Positions 31,881-39,671 of a stretch of DNA of 64,000 bases are shown here, piece by piece. Each line of letters starts with the position of its first letter. Positions within the stretch are counted from its first letter, which is position 1. The position numbers and the translations under genes were made by a program. The notes beneath the pieces are model-generated. The model did no database searches. It had not been told where the DNA came from and was given only the letters and a program-made list of their open reading frames with translations. Source of the DNA: G965276765 sp965276825 (GTDB lineage Bacteria; Actinomycetota; Acidimicrobiia; Acidimicrobiales; Palsa-688); assembly GCA_965276825.1 (NCBI GenBank), contig OZ255630.1, forward strand, positions 2,232,001-2,296,000, given 5' to 3'.

Positions 31881-33488
31881 GTGAACCCGACCGGCGCCGG
31901 TGACCTGCGGGCCCGGCAGGTCGCCGACGCCGTGGCCGCTCCCGCGATCGCCGCCGCGGTCGTCGGCCTCGGGCTGCTCCTCGGCTGGGGCGGGGTCGAC
32001 GTGGCCGCTTCGGTCCACCGGATCGAGCAGTTCCACTCCGGTGGGTTCGCCCTGTGGGACCCGACGTGGTTCGGGGGCCAGTGGACCCTCGCCTACAGCG
32101 TGGTCTTCACGCCGGTGGCGGCCGCGCTGGGGCTGCCGGCGCTGTCGATCGCCGCCGCGGTGGTGGCCACCGCCTCGTTCCAGCGGTTGGTCTCGGGGCG
32201 CGGCTCCCTCCGCCCGGGAGCGGCGGGCGCGGCCACGCTGGTCTTCGCCGTCGGGACGGTCGTGGAGACCGCCATCGGCCAGGTCCCCTACCTGACCGGC
32301 GAGGCCGTCGGCCTGGCCGCGCTGGCGTGCGCCGCGTCGCGTCGCTGGGTGCCTGCGGTCGTCCTGGCTCTCGTGTCGACCCTCGTCAGCCCGCTCGCCG
32401 GGCTCTTCGCCGGGATCGCGGCCGGCGGGTGGGCCATCGACCGGTTCGCCGGCCGCCCGCGCCGCCAGGGGATGCTCCTCGCGCTGGTGGCCATCGCCGC
32501 GGTGGCGCCCATCGCCGCGGTCGGGATCGCCTTCCCCCAGCCGGGGGTGATGCCCTTCAGCGCGGTCGACGCCACGTGGGACCTGGTCATCGCGGTCGGG
32601 GTGCTCGCGGCCGCGCCCCGCCGTCCCTCGGCGGTCCGGGTCGGGCTGGGCATGTACGCCGTCGCCGTCGTCGGCGCGTGGGCGCTGGCCTCGCCCGTCG
32701 GCGGCAACGTCGGCCGGGCGGAAGACTCCCTGGCCCTCCCCCTGGCCGTGGCCTTCCTGTGGGGCCGCACGCGCGTCCTGCTCGTCGTCGCCGCCGTCCC
32801 GCTCTTCCTGTCCGCCTGGGACCCGGCGTGGGGAGCCATGTCCTCCATCCCCGCGGACCCTGCGACCCGGGCCGGGTACTACGCGCCCCTCGACGCCTGG
32901 CTGCACCACGCCGACCCCGGCGGCTCGGCCGGACGGGTGGAGGTCGTGCCGACCCGCGCCCACTGGGAGAGCGTGTGGGTGGCGCGGGCCGTCCCGCTGG
33001 CGAGGGGTTGGGAGCGTCAGAGCGACGTGTCCCTCGACCCGATCTTCTACCGGAGCAGCGGGTTCGGGCCGCTCGACTACCGGCGCTGGCTGCTCGGGGC
33101 GGGTGTCCGCTGGGTGGCGCTCGCCGCCGCCCCCCTCGACTCGAGCGGGGTGCGCGAGGCGCAGGTCCTGGAACGCGGGGTGCCGGGCCTGCGGGAGGTG
33201 TGGCGCGACCGCGACTGGCGGGTGTGGGCCGTCGACAGGTCGCCGGGCCTGACCGGAGCGGGGGCGGTGGTCACGGCATCGACCCCCGACACGATCTCGG
33301 TCGTGGCCGAGCGCGCCGGGACGGTGACGCTGCGGGTGCGGCCGAGCGGCAGGTGGCGGCTCACGAGGGGCGCGGGATGCGTGCGCCCCGGTCCCGGCGG
33401 CTGGCTGGAGTTGACGACGCGCCGGCCCGGACGGGTCACGCTCTCGGTCGGGCTGGTCGGCACGGGTGCGGGCTGCGGCACCGGCTGA
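31881..33488 (+). CDS. Large polytopic membrane protein, paralogue of the 23790-25469 product
   Basis: A 535-residue protein with the same plan as the one at 23790: an early loop 'ALWDPTWFGGQWTLAYS', about nine helices, 'IGQVPYLTGEA', a GGN motif, then 'VPTRAHWESVW' and 'ARGWERQ' in a C-terminal domain of beta character. Identity between the two is moderate, so the duplication is old. Function is unknown; operon position after a GT39-like enzyme suggests envelope polysaccharide assembly. GTG 31881 follows a 17-18-base imperfect repeat of the preceding gene end (both contain CCGTGAACCCG). Confidence 0.7.
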   Translation: MNPTGAGDLRARQVADAVAAPAIAAAVVGLGLLLGWGGVDVAASVHRIEQFHSGGFALWDPTWFGGQWTLAYSVVFTPVAAALGLPALSIAAAVVATASFQRLVSGRGSLRPGAAGAATLVFAVGTVVETAIGQVPYLTGEAVGLAALACAASRRWVPAVVLALVSTLVSPLAGLFAGIAAGGWAIDRFAGRPRRQGMLLALVAIAAVAPIAAVGIAFPQPGVMPFSAVDATWDLVIAVGVLAAAPRRPSAVRVGLGMYAVAVVGAWALASPVGGNVGRAEDSLALPLAVAFLWGRTRVLLVVAAVPLFLSAWDPAWGAMSSIPADPATRAGYYAPLDAWLHHADPGGSAGRVEVVPTRAHWESVWVARAVPLARGWERQSDVSLDPIFYRSSGFGPLDYRRWLLGAGVRWVALAAAPLDSSGVREAQVLERGVPGLREVWRDRDWRVWAVDRSPGLTGAGAVVTASTPDTISVVAERAGTVTLRVRPSGRWRLTRGAGCVRPGPGGWLELTTRRPGRVTLSVGLVGTGAGCGTG

Positions 33489-33559
33489 GCCCCCCGGCGG
33501 CGTCGACGAGCAGGGCGGGCAGGGCAGGAGCCCGCCGCGCCGATCCGGCCAAGGCGACG

Positions 33560-34369
33560 TCAGCCGACGGTCACCTCGACGCCAACGGTCACCTCGACGC
33601 CGTCGCCGTCGAAGGAACGCAGCCCGGCGATGGCCGCGGCCGCCGGCCGCGGCGTCTCGTAGGACCAGGCCACGTCCGGGTGGGCGCCGCTGGAGGTGGT
33701 CACGGTCCAGTACGACGCCTGCCCCTTGTACGGGCACACCGAGGCCGTGGTGGTGGGGGTGACCTCGGCGCTGACGTCGGCCGCAGGCAGGTACCAACGC
33801 AGCGGGAACCCGGTCTCGGCGACGGCCACCGCCCGGGAGGTCTCGGCGACGAGCTCGCCGTCGACGCGGACCGCCACCCGCCGCGAGGAGGCGAGGGTGT
33901 CGACACGGTGGAACGGGTCGCGGGGGTGGCCGGCGACCTCCTCGTCCTCCTCGAGCCAGCGGCCCCACCGGTCGAGGTAGGGGGAGAGCAGCCCGGAGAG
34001 GTCGGGGGCGGCGGCGTCGACCGCGACCGGGTACTCCCAGAACGCATCGGTGACCAGGCGGTCGCCGATGCGCAGGTGCCAGTAGGTGGCGTCGCCCTTG
34101 AACGGGCAGTGGGTCACGGTGTCGCTCGGCTCGAGCAGGTCGGTCCTCACGTCCGCTCTCGGAACGTACCAGCGGGGCAGCAGGGCCGTCTCGTGGAGCA
34201 TGCGGGCCGAGAGCGTGTCGAGCACGGTCACGCCGTCGAGCTCGCCGCGGACGCGCTGGGCGACGCCGTGGACGAAGAGGAGGTGGGCCGGCGACGCCGG
34301 GACGGCGATGTTGAGCGCGCCGCCGGTCGGGCGGCCGAGGGGGGCGATGGAGCCGATGGTGAGCGACAT
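33560..34369 (-). CDS. Double DUF427 domain protein
   Basis: A 269-residue protein with two DUF427 repeats: 'RWYVPRADVRTDLLEPSDTVTHCPFKGDATYW' region and 'RWYLPAADVSAEVTPTTTASVCPYKGQASYW' region (each with the T/S-x-C-P-F/Y-K-G core). Soluble, biochemical role unknown. The C-terminus ends in a duplicated VEVTVG from an 18-bp tandem repeat (33567-33602). It is divergent from the MFS gene at 34579. ATG 34369 is the start; a TAGGAT sits only two bases upstream, too close for a leaderless start at this codon. Confidence 0.82.
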   Translation of the reverse strand: MSLTIGSIAPLGRPTGGALNIAVPASPAHLLFVHGVAQRVRGELDGVTVLDTLSARMLHETALLPRWYVPRADVRTDLLEPSDTVTHCPFKGDATYWHLRIGDRLVTDAFWEYPVAVDAAAPDLSGLLSPYLDRWGRWLEEDEEVAGHPRDPFHRVDTLASSRRVAVRVDGELVAETSRAVAVAETGFPLRWYLPAADVSAEVTPTTTASVCPYKGQASYWTVTTSSGAHPDVAWSYETPRPAAAAIAGLRSFDGDGVEVTVGVEVTVG

Positions 34370-34392
34370 GCATCCGTCCTACCACGCACCCC

Positions 34393-34398
34393 TATCCT
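34393..34398 (+). promoter_or_regulatory. -10 box TATCCT upstream of looped MFS gene
   Basis: TATCCT ends 6 bases before an in-frame CTG at 34405. The frame from there to GTG 34579 is open and contains no ATG, GTG or TTG. Confidence 0.35.
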
Positions 34399-34578
34399 CG
34401 AACGCTGAGGAGCCATCCGAGGTCGCCCGAGCGTGAGAGGAGCACGGCCGTCACCACCACCTCCAGCGAGCCGCCTGCCATCCGCCGCTCCGCCGCCGCC
34501 GTCGGCCGGACGGCCCGCGCCACGCGCGGCCACCTCGAGGTCCTCTTCGGGGGTCCGGCGCGCACGCGCGTCATCGTC

Positions 34579-36276
34579 GTGCTGGCCGCCGTGCTGGCCA
34601 TGAGCAGCGCCGACGCGGCGACCGTCGGCGCGTCGGCCACCGAGCTGCGCGCCGCGCTGCACATCAGCAACACCGACATCGGGCTGCTGGTCACCGCGAG
34701 CTCGCTGGTGGCCGCCGTGGCCAGCCTGCCGTTCGGTGTGCTCGCCGACCGCGTGAAGCGCACCAGGACCCTGGGCGTGACCGTGATCCTGTGGGGTCTG
34801 GCCATGCTCTGGAGCGCGATGGCGTCCAACTTCGCCGAGCTGCTCCTCGCGCGGCTGGCGCTCGGCCTGGTGACGGCGTCGGCCGGCCCGATCGTCGCGT
34901 CGATGGTCGGTGACTACTTCCCGAGCGCCGAGCGCGGCCGGGTCTACAGCTACATCCTCACCGGGGAGCTGGCCGGGGCGGGCATCGGCTTCGTGGTGAC
35001 CGGCGACGTGGCCGCGCTGTCCTGGCGGGCGGCGTTCGTCTTGCTCGCCCTGCCGACGTTCGTGCTGGCCCGCTTCTTGTTCCGCCTGCCCGAGCCCGTC
35101 CGTGGTGGGCGCGCCCCGCTCGCCCACCACGTGCCGGGGCCCGATGGCCCGCCGGGGACCGGAGCGCGCCAGACGTCGGTGCAGGACGCGACGACGGTGC
35201 TGCGCCCGAGCGGTTCGGCGGGCACCGGTTCGGCGGGCACCGGTGCGGTGAGGGGGGCGTACGACCCGTTCCCCTACCCCGATCCCGACGTGACCGGCGG
35301 CGTGGCCCCAGCGGCGCCGGTCGAGGCGTCCCGACGCGGCCGCCGCTTCCGCGCCCGGGCCACGCCGGCGCCGGGGGGGCGGGCGGGGCCCGATCCGACC
35401 ACCAGGCTCGAGCGCGACGGGCCGGGGGACCCCACCCGATCCGCGACCGGGGTGATCCCCCCGCTGGCCGGACCCGAGGTGCCCCACCGCGACCGGGAGG
35501 TGCCGACCAGCGACGCTGCGGGGCTGGACGCGGAGGTGAGCGAGACCGACGCCCAGCGCGTCGCCAGGCAGAAGGGGATCCTGCCCGATCCCGACGCCGT
35601 GCTGCGCAAGGACCCGAGGCGGATCGGCATCTGGGAGGCGAGCCGCTACCTGCTGCGCATCCGGACCAACAACATCCTGATCGTGGCCAGCGCCTTCGGG
35701 TACTTCTACCTGTCGGGGGTGGAGACCTTCGCCTCGGAGTTCACCCACCAGCAGTACGGGGTGCCCCAGGCTTTGGCGAATGTCCTGATCCTGTTGATCG
35801 GTGTCGGTGCGGTGGCGGGGGTCCTCGTCGGCGGTGGCGTGAGCGATCTCCTGCTGCGGCGCAGGTACCTCAACGCGCGGGTGCTGGTCGCGGGCATCGC
35901 CGCCCTGGCCACCACCTTCGCGTTCCTGCCCGCCATCCTCACCCGGTCGTCGGTCGCCGCCCTGCCCTACCTGATCCTCGCCGGCTTCGCGCTCACCGCG
36001 CAGAACCCGCCGATCGACGCGGCCCGCCTCGACATCGTGCCGCCTCTCCTGTGGGGTCGGGCGGAGGGGTTGCGCACCCTGCTCCGGACCGCCGCCCAGT
36101 CGTTGTCGCCGGTCCTCTTCGGCGCGAGCACCGACCTGCTCGGCGGCGGCCGGTCCGGACTGCAGTGGACCTTCGCCATCATGCTCCTGCCGCTGCTGGC
36201 CAACGGCGTCGTGCTGCTGCTGGCCCTGCGCACCTATCCGAGGGACGTGGCGACCGCCGCCGCCGGGCCGGCATGA
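34579..36276 (+). CDS. MFS transporter with long hydrophilic central loop (5' end probably further upstream)
   Basis: From GTG 34579 it is 565 residues with 12 predicted helices and a Pro/Gly/Asp-rich cytoplasmic loop of about 190 residues between helices 6 and 7. 'GLLVTASSLVAAVASLPFGVLADRVKR' contains the MFS loop 2-3 signature. It is a paralogue of the transporter at 55989. That protein has 'LDHVVGGPARRRVILLLAAVL' at its N-terminus, matching 'LEVLFGGPARTRVIVVLAAVL' encoded upstream of 34579. So translation must begin earlier, at CTG 34405 or GTC 34450 (GAGAGGAG eight bases upstream). The substrate is unknown; a spinster-like exporter is possible. Confidence 0.78.
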   Translation: MLAAVLAMSSADAATVGASATELRAALHISNTDIGLLVTASSLVAAVASLPFGVLADRVKRTRTLGVTVILWGLAMLWSAMASNFAELLLARLALGLVTASAGPIVASMVGDYFPSAERGRVYSYILTGELAGAGIGFVVTGDVAALSWRAAFVLLALPTFVLARFLFRLPEPVRGGRAPLAHHVPGPDGPPGTGARQTSVQDATTVLRPSGSAGTGSAGTGAVRGAYDPFPYPDPDVTGGVAPAAPVEASRRGRRFRARATPAPGGRAGPDPTTRLERDGPGDPTRSATGVIPPLAGPEVPHRDREVPTSDAAGLDAEVSETDAQRVARQKGILPDPDAVLRKDPRRIGIWEASRYLLRIRTNNILIVASAFGYFYLSGVETFASEFTHQQYGVPQALANVLILLIGVGAVAGVLVGGGVSDLLLRRRYLNARVLVAGIAALATTFAFLPAILTRSSVAALPYLILAGFALTAQNPPIDAARLDIVPPLLWGRAEGLRTLLRTAAQSLSPVLFGASTDLLGGGRSGLQWTFAIMLLPLLANGVVLLLALRTYPRDVATAAAGPA

Positions 36277-36292
36277 TCGACGAGGTGGAACC

Positions 36293-37198
36293 GTGAAGAT
36301 CCGCATCGGGGTGGGTGCCGGGGGTGGCCTCGGTGCCGAGGCGCTCACGACCGTCGTCGACGGCATCGCGTCGGCTGGCCTCGACTCGCTCTGGCTGGCC
36401 GAGATCCTGACCGGCGCGGCCATCGACCCCCTCGTCGGCCTGGCCTGGGCGTCGGGGCGCAGGCCTGGCGTCAAGTTGGGCACGACCATGCTGCTGCCTG
36501 GACGCAACCCGCTCCGGTTGGCCAAGGCCGTCGCCGACCTGGACCGGCTGTCGGGCGGACGCGCCCTGGTCACCTTCGTGCCCGGCCTCGCCACCGAGCC
36601 CGAACGCTCCTCCATCGGCGTCGACCCCGCGGCCAGGGGCCGAGCCATCGAGGTCCTGCTCCCCCTCGTCCGGGCCTTCTGGGCGGGTGAGACCGTGACC
36701 TGGTCGGGTGCGGGGGCCGGGGTCGGCCTCGACGAGGTGCGCCTCGACGCCGTGTCGCTGGCGCGCCGCCCCGTCCAGGATCCCCTCGAGGCGTGGCTGG
36801 GGGGCATGGCCCCTGCAGCCCTGCGCCGCTGCGGCCGGATGGCCGACGGATGGCTCCCCTCACTGTGCACCCCCGCCTCGGCGTCGGCGGGACGCCAGGT
36901 GATCGAGGCGGCGGCCGCCGGGGCCGGTCGGGCCATCAGCGACGAGCACTTCGGCGTGAGCATCGGCTACGCCCACCGGCCGCTGCGGCCGGCCGCGGCC
37001 GCCGCCATGGCGGCCAGGTCCCGCGGCGGCGACCCCTCCGAGCTCGTCCCGGTCGGCTGGGACGCCACGCGCCGGCTGCTCGAGACGTTCGTCGCCGTCG
37101 GCTTCTCCAAGTTCGTCCTGCACCCGATCGAGGCGCCCGACGACTGGGCCGCCGAGTTGGCGGCCATGGGCGAAGCGGTCGGCGACCTGCAGACCTGA
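36293..37198 (+). CDS. LLM-class flavin-dependent oxidoreductase
   Basis: A 301-residue luciferase-like monooxygenase-fold protein. 'DGIASAGLDSLWLAEILTG' and 'GTTMLLPGRNPLRLAKAVADLDRLSGGR' are the typical barrel motifs, and 'GRMADGWLPS' marks the flavin phosphate region. In actinobacteria many of these use coenzyme F420; FMN use cannot be excluded. The GTG start at 36293 lies 16 bases after the MFS stop, so the two may be co-transcribed and linked to export or detoxification. It converges on the CoxL-type gene 17 bases away. Confidence 0.85.
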   Translation: MKIRIGVGAGGGLGAEALTTVVDGIASAGLDSLWLAEILTGAAIDPLVGLAWASGRRPGVKLGTTMLLPGRNPLRLAKAVADLDRLSGGRALVTFVPGLATEPERSSIGVDPAARGRAIEVLLPLVRAFWAGETVTWSGAGAGVGLDEVRLDAVSLARRPVQDPLEAWLGGMAPAALRRCGRMADGWLPSLCTPASASAGRQVIEAAAAGAGRAISDEHFGVSIGYAHRPLRPAAAAAMAARSRGGDPSELVPVGWDATRRLLETFVAVGFSKFVLHPIEAPDDWAAELAAMGEAVGDLQT

Positions 37199-37215
37199 CC
37201 GGGCCCCTCGGCGAT

Positions 37216-39594
37216 CTAGATGTCGACCGACGCGGCCTCGGGGTCGTCGACCGCGCCGTGGACGGGGAGCGCCGACCACAGGTCCTCGGGCTCCCGCCAC
37301 GGGTCGCTCGGCGTCCCGGCCTCGGCGGCGACGATGGCCTGCCACACCCGCTCGGAGGTGCAGGGCATGTCCAGGTGGCGGACGCCGATGTGGGCGAGCG
37401 CGTCGATGACGGCGTTGTGGACCGCAGGCGTGGACCCGATGGTGCCCGACTCGCCGATGCCCTTGGCCCCGAGCGGGTTGAGTGGGCTCGGGGTCTCGGT
37501 GTTGTGGATCTCGAACGACGGCATCTCCGCTGCGCTCGGCATGGCGTAGTCGGTGAGGTTGGCGGTGAGCGGGTTGCCCTCGGCGTCGTACACGACCTGC
37601 TCCCACAGGGCCTGGGCCATGCCCTGGGCGATGCCACCGTGCTGCTGGCCGGCGACGATCAGCGGGTTGAGGATCCGGCCGCAGTCGTCGACGGCGACAT
37701 GGCGGATCGGCGTGACCTTGCCGGTGTCGCGGTCGACCTCGACCACCGCGATGTGGGCGCCGAAGGGGAAGGTGGCGGCGGACTGGCGGAAGTCGACCGT
37801 GGCCGCGAGGGGCGATCCGGCCGCCTCGGCCATGGTGGCCACCTCTCCCCACCCGAGCGCCGACGACGGCACCCCGGCCACCCCGATGCGCCCGTCGTCG
37901 GTCACCACGATGTCGTCGGCGCTGGCCTCGAGGCGGTGGGCGGCGAGGTCCCTGGCGAGGGTCAGGACGCCGTCGGTGGCCTCGGACACGGCGCTGCCGC
38001 CGAGCTGCAGGGAGCGCGAGCCGCCCGTGCCGCCCCCGCGAGCCACCTCGGCGGTGTCTGACTGCACGAGGCGGATCGAGGTGAGGGGGATGCCGAGGCG
38101 GTCCGCGACGATCATGGCGAAGGAGGTCGGGTGGCCCTGGCCGTGGCCCGACGTGCCGACCCTGATGGTCGCCGAGCCGTCGGTGCCGATCTCCACGACC
38201 CCGAGCTCGGTGCCACCGCCGCCCGCGGTGACCTCGACGTAGACCGACACGCCGATGCCGAGCAGCATCCTGTCGCCGCGCTCGCGCCGGGCGGCCTGCT
38301 CGGCGCGCAGCGCCGAATAGTCGGCGGCGTCGACGACCGCGTCGAGGGCCCGCCCGTAGTCGCCGCTGTCGTACACGGTCCCCATGACCGTCGTGTAGGG
38401 GAACACGTTGGGCCCGAGCAGGTTGCGACGTCGGAGCTCGACGGGGTCGACGCCGAACTCGACCGCGGCGATGTCCATGACCCGCTCGAGCAGCTCGGCT
38501 GCCTCAGGCCGGCCCGCCCCGCGGAACGCTCCCATCGGGGTCGTGTTGGTCATCGCCGAGGCCACGTCGTAGCGGATGGCCGGGATCCGGTAGACCCCCT
38601 GGGCCATCATCCGGGTCGGTCCGAGGGCCAGGGCACCGCCGAAGCCGGCGTAGGCACCGGAGTCGCTGATCACCCGCAGGTGCATCCCGGTGATGTGGCC
38701 GCCGTCGTCGAATCCCATCTCGACGTAGTCGACCTGGCCTCTCCCGTGCGGCGTGGCCACCAGGTTCTCCGACCGGGTCTCCGCCCAGTGGACGGGCCGG
38801 CCGATGCGCCGGGCAGCGGCGACGGCCACGACGTGCTCGCTGCCGACGCCGGCCTTGGCCCCGAACGCGCCTCCGACGGCGGGGGCGACCACCCGGACGC
38901 AGTCGGGGTCGAGCTCGAGCATGGCGCACAGCTGCCTGTGGAAGCCGTGGGGCATCTGGGTCGACACCCACACCGTGAGGTCGTGGCCCCGGCCGTCGTC
39001 ACCCGGCACGACGGTGATGGCGTTGGGCTCCATGGGCATCACGGCCACCCGCTGGTTGGCGATCCGCGCCCTGACCACGTGGGCGGCGCCGGCGAGCGGG
39101 TCGGCGCCGGCCGGGTCCTGGACACCAGCGGCGAGGTTGGTGCCCATCTCCTCGAAGGCGAGCGGGGCGTCCGGCGCGAGCGCGGCCTCGGGGTCGACGA
39201 CGGCGGGGAGCGGGTCGAGGTCGACCACGACGAGCTCGGCGGCGTCGACCGCCTGGGCCCGGGTCTCGGCGACCACGGCGACCACGGCGTCGCCGACGAA
39301 GCGGACCTTGTCGGTCGCGAGCGGCGGTCGCCCGGCCCGCTCGTTGAGGACCATCAGACCGTGGACGACGGGCAGGTCGAGGTCCGACGCGCGCAGCACG
39401 GCGACCACGCCGGGCGCAAGCTCCGCCTCCGTCGTGTCGACGCTCAGCACCCGTCCGTGGGGGAGCGGGGATCGCACGAAGGCCAGGTGGGTGAGACCAT
39501 CGACGTCGATGTCATCGACGTAGTCGGCCCCGCCGGCCAGCAGCCTGGGGTCTTCGAGGCGGGGGACGCGGTTTCCGAGTATCGAGCCGGGCAC
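37216..39594 (-). CDS. Xanthine dehydrogenase/CoxL-family molybdopterin-binding subunit, form II-like, orphan
   Basis: A 792-residue large subunit. 'GNRVPRLEDPRLLAGGADYVDDI' starts the family domain; 'VGGAFGAKAG' and 'MGAFRGAGRPEA' bind the cofactor, and 'GAKGIGESGTIG' carries the catalytic Glu. The AFRGAGR loop is the form II type, not the Cys-containing AYXCSFR of true CO dehydrogenase, so the substrate is probably a heterocycle or aldehyde. No FAD (CoxM) or 2Fe-2S (CoxS) gene lies near. The GTG start at 39594 has a TAGCGT box six bases upstream. Confidence 0.87.
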   Translation of the reverse strand: MPGSILGNRVPRLEDPRLLAGGADYVDDIDVDGLTHLAFVRSPLPHGRVLSVDTTEAELAPGVVAVLRASDLDLPVVHGLMVLNERAGRPPLATDKVRFVGDAVVAVVAETRAQAVDAAELVVVDLDPLPAVVDPEAALAPDAPLAFEEMGTNLAAGVQDPAGADPLAGAAHVVRARIANQRVAVMPMEPNAITVVPGDDGRGHDLTVWVSTQMPHGFHRQLCAMLELDPDCVRVVAPAVGGAFGAKAGVGSEHVVAVAAARRIGRPVHWAETRSENLVATPHGRGQVDYVEMGFDDGGHITGMHLRVISDSGAYAGFGGALALGPTRMMAQGVYRIPAIRYDVASAMTNTTPMGAFRGAGRPEAAELLERVMDIAAVEFGVDPVELRRRNLLGPNVFPYTTVMGTVYDSGDYGRALDAVVDAADYSALRAEQAARRERGDRMLLGIGVSVYVEVTAGGGGTELGVVEIGTDGSATIRVGTSGHGQGHPTSFAMIVADRLGIPLTSIRLVQSDTAEVARGGGTGGSRSLQLGGSAVSEATDGVLTLARDLAAHRLEASADDIVVTDDGRIGVAGVPSSALGWGEVATMAEAAGSPLAATVDFRQSAATFPFGAHIAVVEVDRDTGKVTPIRHVAVDDCGRILNPLIVAGQQHGGIAQGMAQALWEQVVYDAEGNPLTANLTDYAMPSAAEMPSFEIHNTETPSPLNPLGAKGIGESGTIGSTPAVHNAVIDALAHIGVRHLDMPCTSERVWQAIVAAEAGTPSDPWREPEDLWSALPVHGAVDDPEAASVDI

Positions 39595-39600
39595 ATCCGA

Positions 39601-39606
39601 ACGCTA
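39601..39606 (-). promoter_or_regulatory. Leaderless -10 box TAGCGT for the CoxL-type gene
   Basis: On the minus strand TAGCGT ends 6 bases before GTG 39594. Confidence 0.45.
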
Positions 39607-39671
39607 CCGTGCCCGGCTCGCCTCCCCGCCAACTCAAATGGCCGCCGGCGACCCGGCGGCCGGCTCCCGGC

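Noticed and set aside
37216..39594. True aerobic carbon monoxide dehydrogenase (form I coxL)
   Set aside because: The active-site loop is AFRGAGR (form II type), without the Cys-containing AYXCSFR, and no coxM or coxS is adjacent.
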